From Sodalis praecaptivus (GTDB lineage: Bacteria; Pseudomonadota; Gammaproteobacteria; Enterobacterales; Enterobacteriaceae): a stretch of 64,000 nt of DNA. The DNA lies in NCBI RefSeq assembly GCF_000517425.1, contig NZ_CP006569.1, positions 2,046,001 through 2,110,000 on the forward strand, read 5' to 3'. Shown piece by piece: positions 29,492-38,653 of the stretch. A model generated the notes under the pieces. The model was not told where the DNA came from. It was given only the letters and a program-made list of their open reading frames with translations, and made no database searches. Each line of letters begins with the position of its first letter. Position 1 is the first letter of the stretch. The translations under genes and the position numbers were made by a program.

Positions 29492-32209
29492 TCAACTGGT
29501 GACTTTCTTCGCTTTCTTTTCGCTCTTGGACGCCGGAGCGCTCACTTTAGCATCCCCAACGGGGGCGGGCGCGGTGGCGGCTTCTACGGCATTGTCGAAG
29601 GGTTCGACAAACTTGCGGCCGTAGTAGGTATCCAGCAGGATTTGTTTCAATTCGGCAATCAGCGGATAGCGCGGGTTGGCGCCGGTGCACTGATCGTCGA
29701 AGGCGTCTTCCGACAATTTATCCACTTTGGCCAGGAAGTCCGCTTCCTGCACGCCGGCTTCACGAATCGACGTCGGGATACCCAGTTCCAGCTTGATTTC
29801 ATCCAGCCACTGCAGCAGTTTTTCAATTTTCTGCGCGGTGCGGTCGCCCGCTGCGCTAAGCCCCAGATGATCGGCAATTTCAGCGTAGCGACGGCGAGCC
29901 TGCGGACGATCGTACTGGCTGAACGCGGCCTGCTTGGTCGGGTTGTCATTGGCGTTATAGCGAATAACGTTGCTAATCAGCATGGCATTGGCCAGACCAT
30001 GGGGAATGTGGAATTCCGAGCCCAATTTATGGGCCATGGAGTGACACACCCCGAGGAAGGCGTTGGCAAACGCGATACCGGCAATGGTGGCGGCGTTGTG
30101 TACACGCTCCCGCGCGACCGGGTTCTTGGCGCCGTCGCGGTAGCTGGCGGGCAGATACTCTTTCAAAAGCTTCAGCGCCTGCAGCGCCTGGCCGTCGGAG
30201 AATTCTGTCGCCATGATGGAAACATAGGCTTCCAGGGCGTGGGTTACCGCATCCAAACCGCCAAAGGCGCACAGGGATTTAGGCATATTCATGACCAGAT
30301 TGGCGTCGACTATCGCCATATCCGGCACCAGGGCATAGTCCGCCAGCGGGTATTTCTGCCCGGTAGCGTCATCGGTCACTACGGCGAACGGCGTGACTTC
30401 AGAACCCGTGCCCGAGGTGGTGGTAATGGCGATCATTTTCGCCTTCACGCCCATTTTCGGGAATTTGTAGATACGTTTACGGATATCCATAAAGCGCAGC
30501 GCCAACTCTTCAAAATGGGTTTCCGGATGTTCATACATCACCCACATGATTTTGGCGGCGTCCATCGGTGAACCCCCGCCCAGGGCGACAATGATGTCCG
30601 GCTTGAAGGAGTTCATTTGCGCCGCGCCTTTACGCACGATGCTCAACGTGGGGTCCGCTTCGACTTCAAAAAACACTTCGGTTTCAATACCGTGTTTTTT
30701 CAGCACCGAGGTGATCTGATCGGCGTAGCCATTATTGAACAGGTAGCGGTCGGTCACGATAAAGGCGCGCTTGGCGCCGTCGCTGGCCACTTCTTCAAGC
30801 GCAATCGGCAGGGAACCGCGACGGAAATAGATGGATTTGGGAAGCTTATGCCACATCATATTTTCAGCTCGCTTAGCGACGGTTTTGGTATTGATGAGGT
30901 GTTTGGGGCCTACGTTTTCAGAAATCGAGTTACCACCCCAGGATCCGCATCCCAGCGTCAGCGACGGGGCCAGCTTAAAGTTGTACAGGTCGCCGATGCC
31001 GCCTTGCGAAGCCGGCGTATTGATAAGAATACGCGCGGTTTTCATCTTGTCGCCGAAATATTTTACGCGCTCGCTTTGGTTGTCCTGATCGGTATAGAGA
31101 CAGGACGTGTGGCCGATACCGCCCATCGCCACCAATTTTTCAGCGATTTCCACCGCGTCCTCGAAATCCCGTGCGCGATACATGGCAAGGGTGGGCGACA
31201 GCTTTTCATGGGCAAAGGGTTCGGACTCGTCGACCTTGCTGACTTCGCCAATCAGGACTTTGGTGTTGCCGGGCACGCGCAGACCCGCCATCTCGGCGAT
31301 TTTCGCCGCCGGCTGACCCACGATGGCCGCATTGAGGCCGCCATTTTTGAGAATAATGTCAGAAACCGCTTTCAGCTCCTGGCCGCGCAGCATATAACCG
31401 CCGTGGCTGGCGAAACGTTCGCGCACCTGATCATACAGTGCGTCGACCACGACCACGGATTGTTCCGAGGCGCAGATGACGCCGTTATCAAAGGTTTTCG
31501 ACATCAGGATGGACGCAACGACGCGTTTGATATCCGCGGTTTCATCCACCACGACGGGGGTGTTACCGGCGCCGACGCCGATGGCGGGTTTACCGGAACT
31601 GTAAGCGGCTTTCACCATACCCGGCCCGCCGGTGGCGAGAATCAGGTTGATGTCCGGGTGGTGCATTAATTGATTAGATAGCTCCACCGACGGTTCGTCG
31701 ATCCAGCCAATGATATCCTTGGGCGCCCCTGCGGCAATGGCGGCCTGCAATACGATGTCGGCCGCTTTGTTGGTGGCGTTTTTGGCGCGGGGATGCGGCG
31801 AGAAGATAATCCCATTGCGGGTTTTCAGGCTGATGAGCGCCTTAAAGATAGCGGTGGAAGTCGGGTTTGTCGTGGGAACGATACCGCAGATGAGGCCGAT
31901 CGGCTCGGCGATGGAGATGGTACCAAAGGTGTCATCCTCGGCCAGAATGCCGCAGGTTTTTTCATCTTTGTAGGCGTTGTAAATGTATTCAGAAGCAAAG
32001 TGGTTCTTGATGACTTTGTCTTCCACGATACCCATACCGGATTCGGCCACCGCCATTTTGGCGAGCGGAATACGAGCATCTGCCGCGGCCAGGGCGGCCG
32101 CACGGAAAATCTTGTCCACCTGCTCCTGGGTAAAATTGGCATATTCGCGCTGTGCTTTTCTCACCCGTGCAACTAAGGTATTGAGTTCAGCGACATTAGT
32201 AACAGCCAT
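29492..32209 (-). CDS. adhE: Bifunctional aldehyde/alcohol dehydrogenase AdhE
   Basis: Reduces acetyl-CoA to acetaldehyde and then ethanol, the main NADH outlet in fermentation; forms spirosome filaments. 905 residues (E. coli 891). The N-terminal half is an aldehyde dehydrogenase with the catalytic Cys in GVICASEQS; the linker leads to an iron-dependent alcohol dehydrogenase whose metal His residues are in GVCHSMAHKLGSEFHIPHG. GGGSPMDAAK is the NAD site of the second half. The C-terminal Ala/Lys-rich tail is somewhat longer than usual. Confidence 0.98.
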   Translation of the reverse strand: MAVTNVAELNTLVARVRKAQREYANFTQEQVDKIFRAAALAAADARIPLAKMAVAESGMGIVEDKVIKNHFASEYIYNAYKDEKTCGILAEDDTFGTISIAEPIGLICGIVPTTNPTSTAIFKALISLKTRNGIIFSPHPRAKNATNKAADIVLQAAIAAGAPKDIIGWIDEPSVELSNQLMHHPDINLILATGGPGMVKAAYSSGKPAIGVGAGNTPVVVDETADIKRVVASILMSKTFDNGVICASEQSVVVVDALYDQVRERFASHGGYMLRGQELKAVSDIILKNGGLNAAIVGQPAAKIAEMAGLRVPGNTKVLIGEVSKVDESEPFAHEKLSPTLAMYRARDFEDAVEIAEKLVAMGGIGHTSCLYTDQDNQSERVKYFGDKMKTARILINTPASQGGIGDLYNFKLAPSLTLGCGSWGGNSISENVGPKHLINTKTVAKRAENMMWHKLPKSIYFRRGSLPIALEEVASDGAKRAFIVTDRYLFNNGYADQITSVLKKHGIETEVFFEVEADPTLSIVRKGAAQMNSFKPDIIVALGGGSPMDAAKIMWVMYEHPETHFEELALRFMDIRKRIYKFPKMGVKAKMIAITTTSGTGSEVTPFAVVTDDATGQKYPLADYALVPDMAIVDANLVMNMPKSLCAFGGLDAVTHALEAYVSIMATEFSDGQALQALKLLKEYLPASYRDGAKNPVARERVHNAATIAGIAFANAFLGVCHSMAHKLGSEFHIPHGLANAMLISNVIRYNANDNPTKQAAFSQYDRPQARRRYAEIADHLGLSAAGDRTAQKIEKLLQWLDEIKLELGIPTSIREAGVQEADFLAKVDKLSEDAFDDQCTGANPRYPLIAELKQILLDTYYGRKFVEPFDNAVEAATAPAPVGDAKVSAPASKSEKKAKKVTS

Positions 32210-34035
32210 ATTGCTCTCCTAATAAAGTTAAAAATTGCGATAAATCTGTTAAACCATTTAAGTAAAGAGCCCCGTGTTGACAATTATATGACCGATTTGC
32301 TCATTCGTCGTTCATTTGGCCCGTTGCTTCTTGACCTTTTGGGTCATGGCGTTTTACTTAACCAGTCTTCAGGTCGCCATCATTAACATCTTGTGATTTA
32401 CCTTCCCAGTATCTTAATCACCTTATTCACTTCCTTAATGCAAAGCTTACGGGGTATCGAACGACGAATATGTGATCGGAGTCAAAAAAAATGCAAGCTG
32501 ACACCTTTCAGCTTCAACATAAAAACGCTTTGTTACCTGAGAGATACCTTTGTTCAATCGCTTTCACCTAATGGTTAATAAACCTAACATATTGACAACA
32601 TTTTGCTGTCCATACAGCGACAATAAAGCCCTGCTCAATGCGGGGAGATGCGCTTAAAAATGACACTAATTACCGTTGAAGGAACGTGGTGAGGTTATTT
32701 ACCCGGCCGCGAGGCGGAATAACCCGCTATTGATCAGAACGTGACGCAATGTTTGTAAGAGAAAGCACAAGCGATGGCCTATATTACCGCTAATGACACG
32801 CTATCGGAATAGATTATTTTCCCACCGACGCCAAGCTATGCATTAAAATCATTTACATTAATTGACGTTGTTGATGAACCTGGCCCTATTTCCCTGCGGC
32901 ATCTGGGGCCATGGCCGACGCAGACGGCATCCTAAAGGGGGCCTCCTCAACGCCTGAGCCCTGAACGTCGCGAGAGGGTCGCGCCGCGCTACCCAGGGCT
33001 GGGGGCGCTATCATGCTGCCGCTGACGTTTTGAGCGCGCTGCGCGCTATATTGTGCGCCTGCGGGCGGCGGGCCGTGATAAAGCCGATCCATTATTAGCA
33101 ACCGGTGTAAGCGGTGCGGCGGCGTTACATTATTCGGCACATTCAACGGCCATCAACGCTTGGTGATGAACGCCAAAGGCTGAATGCCAAAGGGTGAATG
33201 CCAAAGGCTGAATGCCAAAGGCTGAATGCCGGAGGTCCAAACGACAAACGACAAACGACAAACAACAAAGCCAAAAGCCAAAAGCCAAAAGCCACACGGT
33301 GAATGGTAAACGGCCAAAAGCATTGCCACTCGCCGCCGAGAAAATGTCCGAGGTCGGGCAGAGCGCTGCCTTAAGCGTGAGTGGGGCGGGAGATACCCGC
33401 TGCTGCCGAGCCGACGGCGGTAAAATGCGCGTATTCCGCCGCGTAAATTATTTGCGCCGGGAAAAGGGCCTTAAAATAAGGCGGATTGCACAATGAGGCG
33501 GCAAACGCGCACCATTTTGCAGCAAGGACGGGGTGAAATGAATTTTGCGCGGCATGCGGCAAGAAAAAAACTTTCTACGCTATTTCAGCCATCTATAAGT
33601 AGTCTCCTGCACGGTAGGGTTTTTTTTTAACCGTTCGCGTTCAAGGGACTTGTCACGATGCAACCCAGATGTTATTAGTGTTATTTATCTTATCATTAGC
33701 CAATTATTCTAATTACTGGCGATATATTGACCTTATGTGTTTCAGACCCCGTTGGGATAGCTTAATTATTTGATATATGGCCCATTACAGTTGAATCACA
33801 ATGATAAAGGCCACGCGCATAGCCAAGGCGTGTTCCGAGATTGCCGCCGCAACCTTTTTTACGGCGGCGCGACGCCTTGTTTAACATGCCAGGGTTAATA
33901 CCGAATATCATACCTTTAGCCTTGCGGCTTCGTTCGCCGCAGCGGGCTTGAGGTGCGTTATACCCGCAAAGCGGGAATCTGCAGAGGGCTTGACAGGGGT
34001 CCGTGCAATAATAAAAAAACCGGAGTGCATCACTA
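32210..34035. other. Long gene-free stretch between adhE and oppA; ychE absent
   Basis: 1.83 kb, the longest gap in the window. E. coli has the MarC-family membrane gene ychE here; no trace of it was recognised. The first 700 bp are AT-rich and hold the adhE control region; the middle is GC-rich with a heptamer array (33167-33306); the last 400 bp are AT-rich and hold the oppA control region. A Fnr or Cra site for adhE could not be assigned with confidence. Confidence 0.75.
33167..33306. repeat. Twenty-unit heptamer array with drifting sequence
   Basis: Twenty consecutive seven-base units in one unbroken register. It begins as alternating TGAACGC/TGAATGC and CAAAGGC units (a 14-base repeat, about five times), then passes into ACAAACG units and then CAAAAGC units, each in short runs, ending TGAATGG. 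The seven-base phase is kept although the unit sequence changes. Confidence 0.88.
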
Positions 34036-35673
34036 ATGACCAACATCACGAAAAAAACGCTTCTTGCCGCGGCCGTGTTTACCGCCATGGGAATGGGCGT
34101 TGCTGGACAATCTTTTGCCGCGGACGTTCCCGCCGGCGTGCAGTTGAGCGACAAACAGGAATTGGTACGTGGCAATGGCGCAGAATTGCAATCCCTCGAT
34201 CCGCATAAAATCGAAGGGGTTCCCGAATCCAACGTCAACCGCGATGTACTGGAAGGCTTGATTATCAACGATCTGCAGGGCCGGGCTCAGCCGGGCGTGG
34301 CGGAGAGCTGGGAAAACAAGGATTTCAAAGTTTGGACGTTCCATCTTCGGCCAAACGCCAAATGGTCCAACGGCGATCCGGTCACCGCGCAGGATTTCGT
34401 CTACAGTTGGCGCCGACTGGCGGATCCCAAAACCGCCTCTCCGTATGAAAGTTATCTGCAATATGCCCAGATTACCAATATCGACGATATCATCAGCGGC
34501 AAAAAAAGCCCCGATACCCTGGGCGTGAAAGCGTTAGACGATCATACTCTGGAAGTCACGCTGGCCGAGCCGGTGCCGTATCTGATTAAGGTGCTCGCCC
34601 ATCCGTCCATGTCGCCGGTGCCGCAGAAAGTGGTGGAAAAATTCGGTGAGAAGTGGACCCAGCCGGCGAATTGGGTCGGTAACGGCGCCTACGTCGTCAA
34701 AGATTGGGTCATTAACGAGCGCATCGTACTGGAGCGTAACCCGCAGTATTGGAACAACGCCAAGACCGTCATCAATAAAGTCACCTATCTGCCGATCTCT
34801 TCCGAAGTCACCGATGTAAACCGTTATCGCGCCGGCGAAGACGATATGACCTACAACAACTTGCCGATTGAGTTGTTCCAGAAACTGAAAAAAGAGATCC
34901 CGCAAGAAGTCCACGTTGATCCCTACCTGTGCACCTATTATTACGAAATCAATAACCAGAAGGCGCCGTTCACCGATGCGCGCGTGCGTACCGCGCTGAA
35001 GCTCGGCTTGGATCGCGATATCATCGTCAACAAAGTGAAAGCGCAGGGCGATCTACCGGCCTACGGCTTTACGCCGCCCTACACCGACGGTGCTAAACTG
35101 ACGGCGCCGGAATGGTTCGGCTGGTCGCAGGAGAAGCGCAACGAGGAGGCGCGTAAATTGTTGGCCGAGGCGGGCTACACCAAAGATAAACCGCTGACCT
35201 TTGATTTACTGTACAACACCTCGGATCTGCACAAAAAGCTGGCTATCGCCGTGGCGTCCATCTGGAAAAAGAACCTGGGCGTGAATGTGAAGCTGGAAAA
35301 TCAGGAATGGAAAACTTTCCTGGACACCCGCCATCAGGGCAATTTCGACGTCGCCCGGGCCGGCTGGTGTGCAGATTATAATGAACCGACGTCCTTCCTG
35401 AACATTATGCAGTCCAACAGCTCCAACAACAGCGCGCATTATAAGAGTCCGGCATTTGATAAACTGCTGGTCCAGGCCCTACAGGCCGGTTCGGAAGAGG
35501 CGCGCGCCGGATTCTATCAGCAGGCGGAACAGCAGTTGGATAAAGACTCGGCAATCGTCCCGGTGTATTACTATGTTAACGCCCGTTTGGTTAAACCTTA
35601 CGTAGGGGGTTATACCGGTAAAGATCCGCTGGATAATGTGTACGTAAAAGATCTATACATTATCAAACACTAA
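34036..35673 (+). CDS. oppA: Periplasmic oligopeptide-binding protein
   Basis: Captures short peptides of almost any sequence in the periplasm for OppBCDF. 545 residues (E. coli 543). The signal peptide ends ...GMGVAGQSFA before ADVPAG. Family signatures include LVRGNGAELQSLDPHKIEGVP near the N-terminus (given here as LVRGNGAE and SLDPHK) and WCADYNEPTSFLN. GGAGTG precedes the ATG. The first gene of the opp operon, separated from oppB by a strong hairpin. Confidence 0.98.
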   Translation: MTNITKKTLLAAAVFTAMGMGVAGQSFAADVPAGVQLSDKQELVRGNGAELQSLDPHKIEGVPESNVNRDVLEGLIINDLQGRAQPGVAESWENKDFKVWTFHLRPNAKWSNGDPVTAQDFVYSWRRLADPKTASPYESYLQYAQITNIDDIISGKKSPDTLGVKALDDHTLEVTLAEPVPYLIKVLAHPSMSPVPQKVVEKFGEKWTQPANWVGNGAYVVKDWVINERIVLERNPQYWNNAKTVINKVTYLPISSEVTDVNRYRAGEDDMTYNNLPIELFQKLKKEIPQEVHVDPYLCTYYYEINNQKAPFTDARVRTALKLGLDRDIIVNKVKAQGDLPAYGFTPPYTDGAKLTAPEWFGWSQEKRNEEARKLLAEAGYTKDKPLTFDLLYNTSDLHKKLAIAVASIWKKNLGVNVKLENQEWKTFLDTRHQGNFDVARAGWCADYNEPTSFLNIMQSNSSNNSAHYKSPAFDKLLVQALQAGSEEARAGFYQQAEQQLDKDSAIVPVYYYVNARLVKPYVGGYTGKDPLDNVYVKDLYIIKH

Positions 35674-35691
35674 GGATGTTTGACGCGTGAC

Positions 35692-35724
35692 AACAGGGCA
35701 GACCGCTGGCGGTCATGCCCTGTT
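35692..35724 (+). terminator. Hairpin between oppA and oppB
   Basis: AACAGGGCA (35692-35700) pairs with TGCCCTGTT (35716-35724), enclosing a second stem GACCGC/GCGGTC. It begins 19 bp past the oppA stop and ends 48 bp before oppB. Only a weak T-run follows, so partial termination or protection of oppA mRNA is likely, giving more OppA than membrane components. Confidence 0.75.
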
Positions 35725-35771
35725 TGTTCTGCAAACGCCTTATCGTCTACTGCCATGTTATAGGTCTGGTA

Positions 35772-36692
35772 ATGGTAAAGTTTATTCTCCGACGGCTGCT
35801 GGAAGCGATTCCAACGCTGTTCATTCTGATCACCATCTCATTTTTTATGATGCGTCTGGCGCCCGGCAGCCCGTTTACCGGCGAGCGCAACCTGCCGCCG
35901 GAAGTGATGGCCAACATAGAAGCCAAATATCATCTGAACGACCCCATCCTCACGCAATACGGCAATTATTTATTGCAGCTGGCCCACGGTGATTTCGGTC
36001 CGTCGTTTAAATATAAAGACTACTCGGTCAACGATCTGGTGGCCAACTCATTCCCCGTCTCGGCCAAGCTCGGCCTCGCGGCATTTTTGCTGGCAGTAGT
36101 GGTCGGGGTCGCTGCGGGCGTCATGGCGGCGCTCAAGCAGAACACCAAATGGGACTATCTCGCAATGGGGTTCGCGATGACCGGCGTGGTCATTCCCAGT
36201 TTCGTGGTGGCGCCGCTGCTGGTGCTGATTTTCGCCATCACGCTGAAATGGTTGCCCGGCGGCGGCTGGAACGGCGGCGAGCCCAGATTTGTTATTTTGC
36301 CGATGGTCGCGCTTTCTCTGGCTTATATCGCCAGCATCGCCCGCATAACCCGCGGTTCGATGATTGAAGTGCTGCATTCCAATTTTATCCGCACCGCGCG
36401 CGCCAAAGGATTGCCGATGCGGCGGATTATTTTCAGCCACGCCTTGAAGCCGGCGCTGCTGCCGGTCATTTCGTACATGGGACCGGCGTTTGTGGGCATT
36501 ATTACCGGCTCAATGGTGATAGAAACGATTTATGGTCTGCCCGGTATTGGCCAGCTGTTTGTGAATGGCGCGCTTAACCGCGATTATTCGCTGGTGCTGA
36601 GCCTGACCATTCTGGTGGGCACCTTGACTATCTTGTTTAACGCCATTGTCGATGTCCTGTATGCGGTTATCGACCCGAAAATCCGTTATTGA
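35772..36692 (+). CDS. oppB: Oligopeptide transporter permease OppB
   Basis: Inner-membrane permease subunit; with OppC it forms the peptide channel. 306 residues, as in E. coli, when begun at 35772 (MVKFILRRLLEAIPTLF). About six membrane helices. The EAA loop that docks the ATPases is SMIEVLHSNFIRTARAKGLP. The open frame extends 19 codons further upstream into the intergenic hairpin and is not used. Confidence 0.97.
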   Translation: MVKFILRRLLEAIPTLFILITISFFMMRLAPGSPFTGERNLPPEVMANIEAKYHLNDPILTQYGNYLLQLAHGDFGPSFKYKDYSVNDLVANSFPVSAKLGLAAFLLAVVVGVAAGVMAALKQNTKWDYLAMGFAMTGVVIPSFVVAPLLVLIFAITLKWLPGGGWNGGEPRFVILPMVALSLAYIASIARITRGSMIEVLHSNFIRTARAKGLPMRRIIFSHALKPALLPVISYMGPAFVGIITGSMVIETIYGLPGIGQLFVNGALNRDYSLVLSLTILVGTLTILFNAIVDVLYAVIDPKIRY

Positions 36693-36707
36693 CGCTGGAG
36701 CGCGCAA

Positions 36708-37616
36708 ATGATTGTGAGTAAGAAAAATAGCGAAGCTCTGGAGAAATTCAGTGAACAATTGGAAGTGGAGGGCCGCAGCCTGTGGGCCGACGCCCGCCGT
36801 CGCTTCATCCATAATAAAGCGGCACTGACCAGCTTGTTTATCCTGCTGCTGATTGCGCTGTTCGTGATATTGGCGCCGTCGTTGTCCGCTTTCCGCTATG
36901 ACGATACCGACTGGGCCATGATGTCCAACGCGCCGGATATCGCCTCCCAGCACTATTTTGGCACCGATTCCTCCGGCCGTGATTTGCTGGTGCGGGTGGC
37001 GATCGGCGGACGTATCTCGCTGATGGTGGGCATTGCCGCCGCGCTGGTGGCGGTGGTGGTGGGGACGTTATATGGCGCGATGTCCGGTTATATTGGTGGC
37101 AAGGTCGATTCTCTGATGATGCGGCTGCTGGAAATCCTTAACTCGTTTCCGTTCATGTTTTTCGTCATCCTGCTGGTGACGTTTTTCGGCCAGAACATCT
37201 TTTTGATTTTTGTCGCCATCGGGTTAGTTTCCTGGCTGGATATGGCCCGTATCGTCCGCGGCCAGACGCTGGGCCTCAAGCGTAAAGAGTTTATCGAGGC
37301 GGCGATCGTCAGCGGCGTGTCCACTCGCAACATTATTCTGCGTCACATCGTGCCGAACGTACTGGGTGTGGTGGTGGTATACGCGTCGCTGTTGGTGCCG
37401 AGCATGATTCTGTTTGAGTCTTTCCTGAGCTTTCTCGGGCTCGGTACCCAGGAGCCGCTGTCCAGCTGGGGTGCTTTGTTGAGCGATGGCGCCAACTCGA
37501 TGGAGGTCTCTCCCTGGCTGCTGATTTTCCCGGCGCTGTTTCTGGTGGTGACGTTATTTTGTTTTAACTTTATCGGCGATGGGTTGCGTGACGCCCTCGA
37601 TCCGAAAGACCGTTAA
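36708..37616 (+). CDS. oppC: Oligopeptide transporter permease OppC
   Basis: Second permease subunit, 302 residues as in E. coli. A cytoplasmic N-terminal segment leads to a first helix (TSLFILLLIALFVILAP, about 41-57); the periplasmic FGTDSSGRDLLVRVAIGG follows. The EAA loop has KRKEFIEAAIVSGVS. It starts 15 bp after oppB with CTGGAG upstream. Confidence 0.97.
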   Translation: MIVSKKNSEALEKFSEQLEVEGRSLWADARRRFIHNKAALTSLFILLLIALFVILAPSLSAFRYDDTDWAMMSNAPDIASQHYFGTDSSGRDLLVRVAIGGRISLMVGIAAALVAVVVGTLYGAMSGYIGGKVDSLMMRLLEILNSFPFMFFVILLVTFFGQNIFLIFVAIGLVSWLDMARIVRGQTLGLKRKEFIEAAIVSGVSTRNIILRHIVPNVLGVVVVYASLLVPSMILFESFLSFLGLGTQEPLSSWGALLSDGANSMEVSPWLLIFPALFLVVTLFCFNFIGDGLRDALDPKDR

Positions 37617-37627
37617 GGAGTGCCGCG

Positions 37628-38653
37628 ATGAGCACGAATCACACTTCGGTGCCGGGCGCGGTGACGCCTGCGGACACCGCCGCGCCGGCGCTGCTGGATG
37701 TGCGCGACTTGCGGGTCACTTTCGCCACTCAGGATGGCGAGGTGACCGCGGTCAACGATCTCAATTTTACCTTGCGCGCCGGCGAGACGCTGGGCATCGT
37801 CGGCGAGTCCGGTTCGGGCAAGTCCCAAACCGCTTTCGCGTTGATGGGGCTGCTGGCGGGCAATGGCCGTATCGACGGTAGCGCGATGTTTAACGGCCGT
37901 GAAATCCTCAACCTGCCGGAAAAGCAGTTAAATAAACTGCGCGCCGAGCAGATTTCGATGATTTTCCAGGATCCGATGACCTCATTGAATCCCTACATGC
38001 GCGTGGGCGATCAATTGATGGAAGTGCTGCAGTTGCATAAACGGATAAGTAGACATGATGCCTTCACCGAGTCCGTGCGTATGCTGGATGCGGTGAAAAT
38101 GCCCGAAGCGCGCAAGCGTATGCGTATGTATCCCCATGAGTTTTCCGGCGGCATGCGCCAGCGGGTAATGATCGCCATGGCGCTGCTGTGCCGGCCGAAA
38201 CTGCTGATCGCCGATGAGCCGACCACCGCGCTGGATGTAACGGTCCAGGCGCAGATCATGAATTTGCTCAACGAGCTCAAACGCGAGTTTAATACCGCCA
38301 TTATCATGATCACCCACGATCTGGGCGTAGTGGCCGGCATCTGCGATCGGGTATTGGTGATGTACGCCGGCCGCACCATGGAGTACGGCAAGGCGCGGGA
38401 TGTGTTCTATCGCCCGAGTCATCCTTATTCCATCGGCCTGCTGGCGGCGGTGCCGCGTTTGGATGCCGACGGCAGCGCCATTATGACTACCATCCCCGGC
38501 AATCCGCCTAATCTGTTGCGCTTACCCAAGGGGTGTCCGTTCCAGCCGCGCTGTCCTTATTCAATGGATATTTGCGCCACCATGCCGCCGCTGGAACGCT
38601 TTGGCGATCAGCGCCTGCGCGCCTGTTATAAGCAATTGGAGGAGCTGGTATGA
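37628..38653 (+). CDS. oppD: Oligopeptide transporter ATPase OppD
   Basis: ABC ATPase that powers peptide import with OppF. 341 residues (E. coli 337). Walker A GESGSGKSQ, signature FSGGMRQRV, Walker B LLIADEPTTALD and switch His in MITHDLGVV are all intact. The C-terminal extension has the Cys-rich segment CPFQPRCPYSMDIC, which in this subfamily can bind an Fe-S cluster. Eleven bases after oppC; overlaps oppF by four bases (ATGA). Confidence 0.98.
   Translation: MSTNHTSVPGAVTPADTAAPALLDVRDLRVTFATQDGEVTAVNDLNFTLRAGETLGIVGESGSGKSQTAFALMGLLAGNGRIDGSAMFNGREILNLPEKQLNKLRAEQISMIFQDPMTSLNPYMRVGDQLMEVLQLHKRISRHDAFTESVRMLDAVKMPEARKRMRMYPHEFSGGMRQRVMIAMALLCRPKLLIADEPTTALDVTVQAQIMNLLNELKREFNTAIIMITHDLGVVAGICDRVLVMYAGRTMEYGKARDVFYRPSHPYSIGLLAAVPRLDADGSAIMTTIPGNPPNLLRLPKGCPFQPRCPYSMDICATMPPLERFGDQRLRACYKQLEELV

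Noticed and set aside
29642-31669. Two long plus-strand frames (309 and 350 codons) antisense to adhE
   Set aside because: Mirror images of adhE codon use; no start signals.
33167-33306. Possible CRISPR array or replication iterons
   Set aside because: Units are only seven bases with no spacers, and no cas or rep gene is near.
33980-34010. TTGACA near 33988 as an oppA -35 box
   Set aside because: The only good -10-like hexamer (AATAAT) is 11 bp away, too close for a promoter.
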